A stretch of 64,000 nt of DNA from Natronolimnohabitans sp. A-GB9 (GTDB taxonomy: Archaea; Halobacteriota; Halobacteria; Halobacteriales; Natrialbaceae): NCBI RefSeq assembly GCF_030848565.1, contig NZ_JAVDDV010000008.1:1-64000 (forward strand), written 5' to 3'. The notes below the pieces were generated by a model, which worked only from the letters and a program-made list of their open reading frames with translations, did not search any database and was not told the origin of the DNA. Shown piece by piece: positions 34,523 through 43,673 of this stretch (its first letter is position 1; every line of letters starts with the position of its first letter). The position numbers and the translations under genes were made by a program.

Positions 34523-35482
34523 TCAAGCGAGCGACTCGAGCAGCGAGCACTTCCGACAGATCTCTCGCGTGGTCGTCGAGCCACACTCCTTGCACTCCTG
34601 TAAGTCGGCACCGCCTTCGTCGCTGAACTCCTCAGCGGCGATGCCCGCGAGCTCTTCGTACCCCGAGAGGATCGAGTGACGGGTTCCGGGATGGTTCTCC
34701 TCGAGCTCGTACAGCAACTGCTGAATTTCGCCGCGGTAGGCCTCGCTGGCGTGGGGACACTCGGTGATGTGGGCCGGGAGGTCGTTGATGTGGGCGTAGA
34801 GGGCGATTTCCTTCTCGGGAACGTCTCGCAACGGCTTCGCGCGCGGGACGAACTCCTCCTGGTCCTCGCGCTCCGAGAGGGGGCCGAGACTGGCGTCGAA
34901 GTGTTTCGCGATCTGGGAGACGTCGCCCTCGAGGAAGTTCATCAGCGCGGTCTGGGCCTCGTCGTCTAAGTTGTGGCCCGTCAGCAGAAGATCGGCCTCG
35001 AGTTCCTCGGCGTACTTCTCGAGCAGGTCCCGCCGGAAGACCCCACAGTAGGCACAGGCGGCCATGTTCTCGGGATCGTCCTCGACGACGTCGTCCATTC
35101 GAATCCCGAACTCGTCTTCGTAGCTGACGAGTTCGTGGCGGATGTCGAGGTCGGACGCGAGGTCGACGCAGGCCTCGACCGACTTGTCGCGATAGCCCTC
35201 GATCCCTTCGTGGATCGTCAGTCCGACGAGTTCGATACGTGGGTCCTCGGCGAAGGTGTCGTGGAGGATCTTCGTGAGGACGACGCTGTCTTTGCCACCC
35301 GAGAGGCCGATCACCCACGTTTCGGGATCCTCTGGTGTCGCGTCCTGTGGAACCAGGTCGTCCCGTCGGACCCGGCGGCGAACCCGCTTTTCGACCGACT
35401 CGCGGAAGTGATCCGCACAGAGATGAGAGCCGGAGTAGGCGGCGTGCATGACCGCCTCTTCGTCACACCGGTTGCAGTCCAT
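34523..35482 (-). CDS. ncsA: NcsA/Ctu1-type tRNA 2-thiouridine synthetase (PP-loop ATPase)
   Basis: 319 aa. N-terminal zinc motif CNRC...H-x-C-x2-H, PP-loop SGGKDSV for adenylating tRNA U34, CAYCG catalytic Cys region, GHNLDDEAQT, and a C-terminal zinc ribbon (CKECG...CRKC). With the ubiquitin-like SAMP2 as sulfur donor, such enzymes thiolate wobble uridine of tRNA-Lys, Glu and Gln. Start MDCNRC places the zinc finger at the N-terminus; the longer frame is unlikely. It lies near cdrS-ftsZ2, an association I recall in other haloarchaea. Confidence 0.94.
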   Translation of the reverse strand: MDCNRCDEEAVMHAAYSGSHLCADHFRESVEKRVRRRVRRDDLVPQDATPEDPETWVIGLSGGKDSVVLTKILHDTFAEDPRIELVGLTIHEGIEGYRDKSVEACVDLASDLDIRHELVSYEDEFGIRMDDVVEDDPENMAACAYCGVFRRDLLEKYAEELEADLLLTGHNLDDEAQTALMNFLEGDVSQIAKHFDASLGPLSEREDQEEFVPRAKPLRDVPEKEIALYAHINDLPAHITECPHASEAYRGEIQQLLYELEENHPGTRHSILSGYEELAGIAAEEFSDEGGADLQECKECGSTTTREICRKCSLLESLA

Positions 35483-35576
35483 CGGCGGCACGTAGCCGGC
35501 CGAGGCGTATGTCCGTTTCGTCTCCCGAACCGCGAGTCGTCTCTCGACGCGTGCTCTCGTCCGATCCGTGTCCGTA

Positions 35577-36311
35577 TCAGGCCGGGACCGTCGCTTCCTC
35601 GTCGGATTCGTCCGCTTCGACGGCGTCGGCACCGTCCTCGAGGGCGGAAAGCAGGGTGTCGACGTAGCGCTCGCGGCCCGCCGCGGAGAACAGTTCGTGC
35701 CCACCGTCGTACAGCACCACGTGTTCGGCGGGGACGCGTTGGCCGATCGCCTGCATACTGGCGATGGGGTCGCGCAGCGAGCAGAAGACGACCGCGTCGT
35801 GGTCGATCGTTAGCAGGTTCTCCTGTGCGTGGCGGGTCTCCCGGATAAACGCCGGCGAGACCCAGTCAGGCGTCGTCGCGATCTGGTGGTCGGTTGCCCG
35901 CTCGCCCAGCGCCTCGCGGTCGATCTCTCGGACCGGCACGCAGGGGAACGTCGTCGGGAGCTTCGAGACGGCCTCGAGCAGGGGATCGACGAAGGCCTCG
36001 CCGTAGCCCCACCACGGACTCAGGTAGACGTGGTTGTCCGCGCCATCGAGGGCCTGGCCAACCAGTGCGCCCGCGCTGTGGCCCAGCAGCTGGTACTCGT
36101 CGAGTTCGACGACGTACTCGGCGATCGGCTCGAGCCAGTCGGCTTTGAAGTCGTCGATGTTCGTGGGGAGTTCGAACGCGTGGACCCGGTAGTCGGCTTC
36201 GGTCAGCGTACCGATGAGCCAACTGACGTTCTCGTGGGTCCAGCGGTTCCCCCAGCCCATGACGAAGACGAGTTCCTCCTCGCCGTCCTCGTTGAAGACG
36301 CGGTGTCTCAT
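35577..36311 (-). CDS. Alpha/beta hydrolase
   Basis: 244 aa alpha/beta-fold hydrolase. The nucleophile elbow is GHSAG (Ser near residue 79), a catalytic Asp is probably in SLRDP and the His is in DGGHELF. The oxyanion region is MGWGNRWTH. Substrate unknown; related haloarchaeal proteins are called lipase or esterase only by fold. Acidic C-terminal tail. The TGA stop is followed by TACGGACAC, resembling a family A end. Confidence 0.85.
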   Translation of the reverse strand: MRHRVFNEDGEEELVFVMGWGNRWTHENVSWLIGTLTEADYRVHAFELPTNIDDFKADWLEPIAEYVVELDEYQLLGHSAGALVGQALDGADNHVYLSPWWGYGEAFVDPLLEAVSKLPTTFPCVPVREIDREALGERATDHQIATTPDWVSPAFIRETRHAQENLLTIDHDAVVFCSLRDPIASMQAIGQRVPAEHVVLYDGGHELFSAAGRERYVDTLLSALEDGADAVEADESDEEATVPA

Positions 36312-36437
36312 AGGAGTCCGTTCTCCGGGAGTCGATAAAAAAGGTGCTCTCTTGACACGTGATCGGAACCGGTCGACGGCAGTCTAAGCGGAAGCTCGAA
36401 GAAACCGTTTTGCGACTCGAGCCCCCACGTCCGCGTC

Positions 36438-37103
36438 ATGAGTGGATTTGACCGCCACGACGCGGTCGACCGCCTCGAGGAACTCGTCGACACGGTCGAG
36501 AACGAGCGGATGCCCGTTCCCGTCCGGGAGATCTGGGCCTTCGGCGACGTCGCGCTCGGACTCGATCCCGTCGAGCGACTGGACGTCTACCTCACGAAGG
36601 ACATCCTGATGCGTGATGACAGCGACGACAGGTCGACAGACGCCGAGGCGATCGCCGCGGAGTACGACGTCGAGGGGATCGGCAAGTCCGTCCGGGCCGA
36701 CTGGGCCGCCGACTACGCCGAGTATCTCCGGACGAACGCCAACGGCCACGCCGCCCCCGAGAAGTGTCTCGCCGCCCAGCTGCTCGGCGACGACGAACCG
36801 ATCCACCTCGAGGTCTGTAACGCCTCTTTCGAGGACAACGTCACCCAGCGCCTGCGCGGCGCACAACTGCGCGAGGACTACACGCAGTTGCTCGACCCTC
36901 GCGGCGTCTGTCTGTGGGCCGACGGCACCAGAAGCGACGAGGCGTTCCGGAAGCTTCGGGAGAGCGAACTGGCCCTGCCGACGCTGTCGAGCGCCCTCGA
37001 GATGCTCGGGATGGACGAGACCGACGCCGAAACTGCAGCACGGGAACTTCACGCCTGGCGTGAGAAACAGGAGGGCGTGACAGTTCGCGGGGACGTCGTC
37101 TAG
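36438..37103 (+). CDS. Haloarchaeal conserved protein of unknown function
   Basis: 221 aa, soluble, acidic. N-terminal part (REIWAFGDVALGLDPVERLDVYLTKD) has the look of a nucleotidyltransferase-like fold seen in conserved haloarchaeal DUFs (I recall DUF7095, not certain). The rest is helical with a conserved-looking NASFEDNVTQRLRGAQLREDY segment. It is convergent with the GNAT gene, only 4 bases apart, and divergent from the hydrolase. No function can be given. Confidence 0.85.
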   Translation: MSGFDRHDAVDRLEELVDTVENERMPVPVREIWAFGDVALGLDPVERLDVYLTKDILMRDDSDDRSTDAEAIAAEYDVEGIGKSVRADWAADYAEYLRTNANGHAAPEKCLAAQLLGDDEPIHLEVCNASFEDNVTQRLRGAQLREDYTQLLDPRGVCLWADGTRSDEAFRKLRESELALPTLSSALEMLGMDETDAETAARELHAWREKQEGVTVRGDVV

Positions 37104-37107
37104 TGTA

Positions 37108-37839
37108 TTAGAGCATGACGCCCATCATCTGCTCGGCGACGTACTGATCGTCGATCTTGTAGTGGGCCTTGCGGATCGCCTCGGTCTCCCAACGGTGGTC
37201 CTCGAGGAAACGAACGGCGTCCTGGTTCGTCGCTGGGAGGCTCTGATAGACCTTTTCGAAGCCGTTCTCGCTCGCCCACTTGAGCCCGCGTTGCATGAGA
37301 TGACTCCCGATACTGTGACCGCGATACGCCTCGAGGACGCCCATCGTGAGCTCGGCAGTGTGGGATAGTTTCTCGTAGTTCGGCGAGTGTAAGTGGGCCC
37401 AACCGATGACTTCGTCGTCGACGGTCGCGACGAAGAAGATCCGTGACTCGAGGTCGTTGTGCCGGAAGACGACCTCTTCGTGGTCGAGCAAGTCGACGAC
37501 GGTCTCCGCGACGAGATAGTCGTTTTCCTCGGCCACCTCTCGCATCACGCTGACGATCCCCTTGAGATCGCGCTGTTTTGCCGGCCGAATCGTATACGTC
37601 AGGTCGTCGACAGTATACTCGTGTTCGGTGCCGACGTCGATCGCGATTCGCAACAGCCCGCCCTCTTCCTCGAGATAGCCGTCGCTCCGTAAGTCCGCAA
37701 TCGTCTCCCGCAGCCTGTTTGGCTCGATCGAAAGGGTCGACTCGAGTTCCTCGGCCGCGACCGCGCCGTTTCGTTCGACGTACTCGTAGATCGCTTCTCC
37801 ATCCGCCGTCTCGAATTGTGGCTGTTCGATGGCTTGCAT
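37108..37839 (-). CDS. GNAT acetyltransferase with N-terminal winged-helix-like domain
   Basis: About 243 aa. Residues 1-70 look like a small helix-turn-helix (AIYEYVERNGAVAAEELESTLSIEPNRLRETIADLRSDGYL). The remaining part is a GNAT domain: YTIRPAKQRDLKGIVSVM, IGWAHLH, and the acetyl-CoA loop VLEAYRGHSIGSHLM. The combination suggests either a regulator with an acetyltransferase effector or an enzyme with a nucleic-acid- or protein-binding arm. ATG at 37839 chosen over the GTG before it. The 240 bases upstream hold no gene. Confidence 0.85.
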   Translation of the reverse strand: MQAIEQPQFETADGEAIYEYVERNGAVAAEELESTLSIEPNRLRETIADLRSDGYLEEEGGLLRIAIDVGTEHEYTVDDLTYTIRPAKQRDLKGIVSVMREVAEENDYLVAETVVDLLDHEEVVFRHNDLESRIFFVATVDDEVIGWAHLHSPNYEKLSHTAELTMGVLEAYRGHSIGSHLMQRGLKWASENGFEKVYQSLPATNQDAVRFLEDHRWETEAIRKAHYKIDDQYVAEQMMGVML

Positions 37840-38082
37840 CACGGTGATGGTTCACCGGGAACGTATTTAGTGGTTGCTAGCTGTTAACACTACACACAAT
37901 ACGACGACAGAACAGATGATAGGACGCGGATCGTTACGGGAGATCGTATCCGTCCGATCGCGTGGCTCCGCGGGCTGGCAGCCGTGATGGACTCGGCGAT
38001 GGACGTCGGCTCGAGAGATCCACCGGGGAGCCGCGCGACGAGACGGCCAGTGCGTACCGAAGTGGGTGGAAACCCGGCGCTG

Positions 38083-38877
38083 CTAGCTGATATCCCGGCG
38101 TGTGAACCAGAGCTGACTCGCGACGACGAGTACGAGTGTCATCCCGATCAAGACGGCTGCGCCGATGAGGTCGTACGTGCTCTCGAGGAGAATCTCGTTC
38201 GGATCGAAATAGCGTGTCGGAGAGATCACACCGACCGCTTCGTAGTCAGTGCCCTCGAGTAGCGACTCGAGCATGAACAGGCCGAACGTGATTCCGAGGG
38301 CGATCCGTTGGGCGATGCCGGTCCGATCGACGACGACGGAGGCGACCAGCCCGATCCCCGCACAGACGAACAGGTAGGGGATCGAGAGCGCGTGGACGGC
38401 CACGAGGTCGGTCGCCGAGATGGGTTCGCCGACCAGTTCCGCCGAGACGTAGACGACGATCGGCGTGACGACGTTGACGACGACGATCGGGACGGCAAGC
38501 GAGGCGTACTTCTCCGCGACGGTTCGGGCCCGCGAGATCGGCAGCGACAGCAGGATGTCCATCCGGCCGCGCTCGACGTCGTCGGCGATCACGCCGCCTC
38601 CGAGGTACGCGACGTAGAGGCCAAGCAGGATCACCCAGCCGAAGACGTAGAGTTCGAACGCGAGAAACCCCTCGAGGGTGGCCATCGTCTGTACGTCGAA
38701 CAGCCGGATGACTTCCTCGGGATACGCCTGCAGGAGTTGCTCGTCGACGTCGTCGAACGACTCGCTGAAGGAGGGATAGATCCAGATGACGAGGGCCGCA
38801 AGCAGCGACATCGCAATCGAGAGATAGACACTCCCGCGGACACGATTCCGACTCTCGTACTGGAAAATCTCAAGCAT
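38083..38877 (-). CDS. ABC-2 type transporter permease
   Basis: About 264 aa with six membrane helices (for example SVYLSIAMSLLAALVIWIY and VILLGLYVAYLGGGVIA). The cytoplasmic segment DDVERGRMDILLSLPISRARTVAEKY is typical of ABC-2 permeases. It overlaps the ATPase gene by 8 bases and is translated after it. MLEIFQYES is preferred to an upstream GTG. Substrate unknown (drug, lipid or peptide export are all possible). Confidence 0.9.
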   Translation of the reverse strand: MLEIFQYESRNRVRGSVYLSIAMSLLAALVIWIYPSFSESFDDVDEQLLQAYPEEVIRLFDVQTMATLEGFLAFELYVFGWVILLGLYVAYLGGGVIADDVERGRMDILLSLPISRARTVAEKYASLAVPIVVVNVVTPIVVYVSAELVGEPISATDLVAVHALSIPYLFVCAGIGLVASVVVDRTGIAQRIALGITFGLFMLESLLEGTDYEAVGVISPTRYFDPNEILLESTYDLIGAAVLIGMTLVLVVASQLWFTRRDIS

Positions 38878-39832
38878 CCTTCTCACTCCCGTAAAACCGC
38901 AGGAAAACCGACTCGAGGGGCGCCTCCTCGATCGTGAGATCGATCAGTTCGTACTCCTCGAGGACCGCGAGCAGATCGTCGACGGTCCCGGTGAATGTGA
39001 ACGTATACTCACGGTACGCGCTGCCAGGGGCGTCGCCGTCCGCCCTGGCGCCCTCGGCAGTCGCCACGACAGTGCCGTCGGCACCGCCGACCTCGAGGTC
39101 GTGGACGCCCTCGAGGTTCCGTTCGAAGATCGAGGACGGGACGGGCTCGGCCGCGACGACGCGGACGACTTTCCCGCTGCGGTCGAGCAGTGCGTCGATC
39201 GGCTCGACGGTGACGAGTTTCCCCGACCGGATGATCCCGACGCGATCACAGAGGCGCCGCACTTCGCCGAGGATGTGCGAGGAGAAAAAAAGCGTCAGCC
39301 CGCGATCGCGCTCGCTCCTGACGAACTCGGCGAACCGCTGTTTCATCAACGGATCGAGTCCACCGGTGGGTTCGTCTAAGATCACCAGTTCCGGATCGTG
39401 CATGAACGTCGTCACGAGCCCGAGTTTCCGGACGTTCCCGTGGGAGTACTCTCGGACCGTCCGGTCCAACGGTGGATCGAACAGCTCGAGCAGTTCGTCG
39501 CTTCGCTCGTCGCCTTTGATGGCGGCGTGTAACTCGAGGATCTCTCGACCGGTCGCCGACTCGTCGAACTGTGGATCGTCTGGGAGATAGCCGATCCGTC
39601 GTTTGGCCTCGATGAGTTCTCGCTCGTCGGTGATATCTTGGCCCAACACGCGCCCACCGCCGGCCGTCGGCGAAATGAATCCAAGCAGCATGCGGATCGT
39701 CGTCGTCTTCCCGGCTCCGTTCGGGCCGAGATACCCGAAAATCTCGCCGCGCTCGACGGTAAACGACACGTCGTCGTTGGCCAGCACGTCCCCGTAATCC
39801 TTCGTCAACCCCTCGAGTTCGATCGCTGCCAT
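38870..39832 (-). CDS. ABC transporter ATP-binding protein
   Basis: 320 aa. Walker A GPNGAGKTTT, the signature YSHGNVRKLGLV (LSGGQ replaced by YSHGN, common in the CcmA/NatA-type exporters), Walker B LVILDEPTGGLDP and the switch His (FFSSHIL). A C-terminal extension after residue 225 is a regulatory tail seen in ABC-2 exporters. Start MAAIELEG. It forms one transcript with the permease; repeat A7 lies upstream. Confidence 0.93.
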   Translation of the reverse strand: MAAIELEGLTKDYGDVLANDDVSFTVERGEIFGYLGPNGAGKTTTIRMLLGFISPTAGGGRVLGQDITDERELIEAKRRIGYLPDDPQFDESATGREILELHAAIKGDERSDELLELFDPPLDRTVREYSHGNVRKLGLVTTFMHDPELVILDEPTGGLDPLMKQRFAEFVRSERDRGLTLFFSSHILGEVRRLCDRVGIIRSGKLVTVEPIDALLDRSGKVVRVVAAEPVPSSIFERNLEGVHDLEVGGADGTVVATAEGARADGDAPGSAYREYTFTFTGTVDDLLAVLEEYELIDLTIEEAPLESVFLRFYGSEKDA

Positions 39833-39948
39833 GACACGGCGTTTGACGGCCGCTCGTATGTAACCAATCGACAATTCTCGTCGAAACCGAGTCTTTCGGT
39901 CGCCGATATCGCTTTCGAGTCATCCCGCGAGCGCGAAGGCAACGGCTA

Positions 39949-40031
39949 TATACGGATTGCTGTACCGATGTCCCGGCGCGACCGCCCTCGGGTCGCGGGT
40001 GCGACGGCGATGACGGACAGGAAACCGTATA
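39949..40031. repeat. Family A palindromic repeat, copy A7
   Basis: Left TATACGGATTGCTGTACCGATG, right GACGGACAGGAAACCGTATA. The inner hairpin differs from the other copies (GCGACCGCC / GGGTCGCGGG), so the stem, not the sequence, is conserved. Confidence 0.7.
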
Positions 40032-40056
40032 CTGGTCGCGGTCACTTAACCCGGAT

Positions 40057-40263
40057 ATGAACGTCTCGTCGGTCGTCGACTGGCTTCGCTCGCCTCGTGC
40101 CGCGTTGCTCGCCAACGTCGCTCTCGTCATGACGGGCTCGGTCCTCGCCTTGCTGGCCATCGTCGACGTCATCACCGGGCTGCTCATCGTCACGATCGGA
40201 TTCGGCGGGATCGTCGTCTCGTTGCTCGGTCAGCGGACCGACCGCGACGACTCCGACGAGTGA
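40057..40263 (+). CDS. Small membrane protein, 68 aa
   Basis: Two hydrophobic helices (about 18-36 and 40-58) followed by a charged tail DRDDSDE. It begins MNVSSVVDWLRSPRA and follows ACTTAACCC, a weak promoter. It is convergent with the methyltransferase gene, 10 bases apart. Function unknown. Confidence 0.72.
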   Translation: MNVSSVVDWLRSPRAALLANVALVMTGSVLALLAIVDVITGLLIVTIGFGGIVVSLLGQRTDRDDSDE

Positions 40264-40273
40264 TCCGTCAACC

Positions 40274-41083
40274 TCAGACGCGCCCGACAGTAACGAAAAA
40301 CGGAACGGACTCCTCGCGGCGGTACTCCCGGGCCTCCATCTGTTCGATCACGTCCCGACCCATCTCTCGCCAGGCACTCCGGAGGTCGTCGTACTCCGCC
40401 TCGGTCAGCGTTCCCGAGAGCATGGTCTCGCGGTCGTCGGCCAGCCCTGCACCGGTCGCCTTGCGGCGGGCTGCGAGCAGCGCCGTCTCGCTGTAGGGCG
40501 GTTCGACCGTCCGGACGTGGTCGTACTGACGGGTCTCGAGGACGTCGAGGCCAGCCGTACCGAACGCCTCGCGAGCGTCGGCGCCGAGTGCGACGTCCGT
40601 CGGGATGCCCTCGAGATAGGCCTCGCGGGCCCGTCGCTCGAGACGCCCCTCGCTGTCGACGCTCGAGTCGATCTCGACGGCGGCGTTGTTCGGTTCGACG
40701 GCCGCGACGAGGTCGCTCGAGACGCGAGCGAACTCCGCGACGGCGGCCGCGGGATCGGGGAGATTGATCAACAGCGCCTGGCAGACGACGAGATCGAAGC
40801 TGTCGTCGGGAAACGGTAGCTGGAGGGCGTCACCGGCGACGACCGGCACGGGATCGGCGTGGCTCCCCGCGATCGCGAGTAAGTCCGTGTCGGCGTCACA
40901 GCCGACGACCGTCGCGTCGTCACCGGCTTCCTCCCGGAGGACGCGGCTCAACTCGCCGGTGCCACAGCCGACGTCGAGAATCCGGTCGTGGGACTGGAGG
41001 TCGAGTGGCTCGAGGGCGTCGCGGGAATCGTCCCACATCCCCTCGCGGGTCCGACGCAGGTAGTCCTCGGAGAACTCGCGCAC
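40274..41083 (-). CDS. Class I SAM-dependent methyltransferase
   Basis: 269 aa from a GTG start (MREFSEDYLRRT). Rossmann methyltransferase motifs: LDVGCGTGELS (motif I), VGCDAD (acidic end of strand 2), VVAGDALQLPFPDDSFDLVVCQALLINL (motifs II-III). The substrate is not indicated. The C-terminal 100 residues, with many Arg/Glu, vary in the family. Confidence 0.88.
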   Translation of the reverse strand: MREFSEDYLRRTREGMWDDSRDALEPLDLQSHDRILDVGCGTGELSRVLREEAGDDATVVGCDADTDLLAIAGSHADPVPVVAGDALQLPFPDDSFDLVVCQALLINLPDPAAAVAEFARVSSDLVAAVEPNNAAVEIDSSVDSEGRLERRAREAYLEGIPTDVALGADAREAFGTAGLDVLETRQYDHVRTVEPPYSETALLAARRKATGAGLADDRETMLSGTLTEAEYDDLRSAWREMGRDVIEQMEAREYRREESVPFFVTVGRV

Positions 41084-41167
41084 GGCCCGACGTTGGGCCG
41101 ATTCGAGTAAAAACGAGTCGGTTTCCGACGGCGCTGGCCGACAGCGGTCCGAATCAGTTTCCGGTCG

Positions 41168-41536
41168 TCACCCGAGTAGGTCACGACCGGCGGCGACGAA
41201 CAGGACGAGACCGATCAGAATCATCGATCCCTGTGCGACGGCGGCGACGGTCGAGTCGACGGCGCCACCGGTGAGCAACGCGATCACGTCCGGAATGCCG
41301 CGGGCGGATCCGAGAACGCCGAGCAGGGAGAGGACGCCGATACCGAGGATGGCGAGTTTTTCTCGTCGGGTTTGTCGGGCTGCGACGCCGAGACCGGCGA
41401 TGACGACGCCGAAGATGGCCGGAATGAGCGCCGTGATACTGGCGAACTCTGAGAGAACGTACGCACCGATGCCGATAACGACGAGGGCGGCACCGAGCGC
41501 AATACCGAGCGCGGGAGTCGGTCGAGCGGTAGCCAT
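41168..41536 (-). CDS. Four-helix membrane protein of unknown function
   Basis: 122 aa with four membrane segments (about 11-30, 34-52, 60-78 and 98-118) separated by short loops, one basic (RQTRREK). It looks like the small haloarchaeal integral membrane proteins found as singletons. No motif suggests function. The 222 bases behind its start, toward nfo, show no gene I can support. Confidence 0.78.
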   Translation of the reverse strand: MATARPTPALGIALGAALVVIGIGAYVLSEFASITALIPAIFGVVIAGLGVAARQTRREKLAILGIGVLSLLGVLGSARGIPDVIALLTGGAVDSTVAAVAQGSMILIGLVLFVAAGRDLLG

Positions 41537-41758
41537 ACTCGTCAGTCACGAGCCCGATGGAATAGGAGTTTCTAGTTCGGTTGACCGTCCGGATCAGTAA
41601 GAGCGCCTCGAGTTAGACAACCATTCACACTCCAAGCGCCGTGGCAGCCTCGCGGAGTTCGCCCGTCAACACGAGGCCAAGGGTTGCCGGTTGCCGTGTA
41701 CGACAGCAACAGTACAACGAGAGAGTGGTACAGCTCCTCGTTTATCGACGCGAGACCG

Positions 41759-42625
41759 CTACTCCCGCAGTTCCGTCACCTTCTGGATGTTCCAGGCAAA
41801 GCCGCGCCCGTCCTCGGTCGGCGTCTCGAGGGCAAAGGGCAGGTCCCGCAGGTCGGGATGATTGACGATCGCCTTCATGCCTTCCTCGCCGATGTAGCCC
41901 TCGCCGATGTGGGCGTGTTCGTCCTTGTTGGTGCCGACGTCGTGTTTCGAGTCGTTCAGGTGGATGTACTCGAGGTACTCGAGGCCGACGACGTCGTCGA
42001 ACCGCCCGACGGTTTCGTCGACTGCCTCGGGGGTCGTCAGGTCGTTGCCGGCGACCAGCGTGTGGGCGGTGTCGATACAGATCCCGATGTCGGTCTCGGT
42101 TCGGTCGATGATGCCAGCGAGGTGGTCGAACTTGCCGCCGAGTTTGGTACCGCTGCCCGCGTCGGACTCGATGAGAATCTGGACGCCGTTGGGAACCTCG
42201 AGCTCGTCGATGACGCTCGCGGCGTTGTCGAGTCCGCCCTCGACGCCGGCCCCAGTGTGGGCACCGAGGTGGACGTTGACGTAGGGGATACCGAGCTTGT
42301 CGGCGGCGTCGAGTTCCGCCTGCATGCTCTCTTTGGACTTGCGGCGCAGGTCCGCTTTCGGCGTACAGAGGTTGACCAGGTACGAGGAGTGGATCACCCA
42401 CGGCCCCTCGAGGTTCTCGTCGGACTCCTCGCGAAAGCCCGCGGCGGCCTCGTCGCTGATCTCGGGTTGGGCCCAGACCTGTGGTGACGTGGTAAAGATC
42501 TGGCCGCAGTTGCCGCCGAAGGCGAGCTGGCGGTGGACCGCGTTGCGAATGTCGTCGTACGGAGGCGTTTCGTCGTCGGAGGAGACGCGCGAGCCGGAGA
42601 TGGATACGTGTGCGCCGACCTTCAT
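41759..42625 (-). CDS. nfo: Endonuclease IV (AP endonuclease)
   Basis: 288 aa TIM-barrel AP endonuclease of base-excision repair. Metal-ligand motifs are GAHVSISG at the N-terminus, [58 protein letters not shown] and ALETPTED near the end. Together they supply the three-zinc site. Residues and length agree with Nfo. It is divergent from the isomerase-like gene, 101 bases apart. Confidence 0.95.
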   Translation of the reverse strand: MKVGAHVSISGSRVSSDDETPPYDDIRNAVHRQLAFGGNCGQIFTTSPQVWAQPEISDEAAAGFREESDENLEGPWVIHSSYLVNLCTPKADLRRKSKESMQAELDAADKLGIPYVNVHLGAHTGAGVEGGLDNAASVIDELEVPNGVQILIESDAGSGTKLGGKFDHLAGIIDRTETDIGICIDTAHTLVAGNDLTTPEAVDETVGRFDDVVGLEYLEYIHLNDSKHDVGTNKDEHAHIGEGYIGEEGMKAIVNHPDLRDLPFALETPTEDGRGFAWNIQKVTELRE

Positions 42626-42726
42626 GGACGCCTGTCAGTACCGGTCGGTGATAGGGATACTGATTTCGGGAGTCGACGAGTCGATCGCGTCGCGACCTTT
42701 TTCATCGCGATGTCCGTGGTCGGCGT

Positions 42727-43467
42727 ATGGTCAACACGGCGGTCCAGTTGTACTCGCTGCGCGGTATCGACGCGTCGCTCCCCGACGTTCTCGATCTGGT
42801 AGGCGAGACCCCAGTCGACGGCGTCGAGTTCGCCACTCGCATCCGCGCCGACGACACCGACCTCGAGGCGGTCGCCGACGCACTCGAGCGGAACGATCTC
42901 GTTCCCGTCGCGGCCCACGTCGAGTTGCCGGCGCTGAAAGACGATTTCGACGAGGTGACGAGCCGCTACGCGCGACTCGGCTGCGAGACGCTCGTCGTCC
43001 CGTGGCTCGAGCCCGACCGATTCGAATCGAAGGCAACGGTAGCGGACGCGGCCGCTCGACTCGAGACCGTCGCGGCCGACCTCGCCGCGGACGGGTTCGA
43101 GCTTCAGTACCACAACCACGACCAGGAGTTCGTCTCCCTCGGCGACGGGACCGGGCTGGACGAACTGCTCGCGCGGACGGCCGACGTCGGCCTCGAGGTC
43201 GACCTCGGTTGGGCTCGAGCGGCCGGGGCTGATCCTGTCGCAGTCGTCGACGCGTACGCCGACCGCATCAGCCACGCTCACGTCGCCGACGTCGACGTCG
43301 AGACGGGGACCTGCGTCGAACTCGGCGACGGGGATCTCGATCTCGAGCGCGCACTCGAGGCGACACGGCGGGCCGACGTCGAGTGGGTCGTGTACGAACA
43401 CGACGACCCGGCTGACCCCCGCGAATCGCTCGTTCGCGGGACCGAACGACTCGATGCACTCTGCTGA
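42727..43467 (+). CDS. Sugar phosphate isomerase/epimerase family protein (AP endonuclease 2 fold)
   Basis: 246 aa TIM barrel. Candidate metal ligands are in VPVAAHVELP, LQYHNHDQEF, GLEVDLGWA and HAHVADVD; WVVYEHDDP near the end supplies a Glu. Such proteins isomerise or epimerise sugars or inositols; this sequence does not allow a substrate call. The stop codon TGA is the first triplet of repeat B3. Confidence 0.88.
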   Translation: MVNTAVQLYSLRGIDASLPDVLDLVGETPVDGVEFATRIRADDTDLEAVADALERNDLVPVAAHVELPALKDDFDEVTSRYARLGCETLVVPWLEPDRFESKATVADAAARLETVAADLAADGFELQYHNHDQEFVSLGDGTGLDELLARTADVGLEVDLGWARAAGADPVAVVDAYADRISHAHVADVDVETGTCVELGDGDLDLERALEATRRADVEWVVYEHDDPADPRESLVRGTERLDALC

Positions 43468-43577
43468 TACTGTCGGAGAGCACGATTCACCGGTCGGTCG
43501 CACGACTGGGCCGTTGCCGACGGTGACGGCCGCGAATCCGCGACCGACGGGTCACTGACTGCTGTCTGACAGTATGA
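43465..43577. repeat. Family B palindromic repeat, copy B3
   Basis: 113 bp, left TGATACTGTCGGAGAGCACG, right GACTGCTGTCTGACAGTATGA; interior nearly the same as B2. Its left end is the stop codon of the isomerase-like gene. The arms have drifted but compensate partly (GTCGGA against TCTGAC). Confidence 0.88.
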
Positions 43578-43673
43578 AACGGTCCACCAGCCGACGCCAC
43601 CGTGGTACGTTTACTCATAACAGTGCGGTGGTGGAAGGAAACCCGTTTACTTCCCCCACGCCTGGGACGGACA

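Noticed and set aside
41630-41700. Minus-strand tail LGLVLTGELREAATALGV
   Set aside because: Looks like a protein C-terminus, but the frame upstream has no coding character and no start; probably chance or a decayed gene end.
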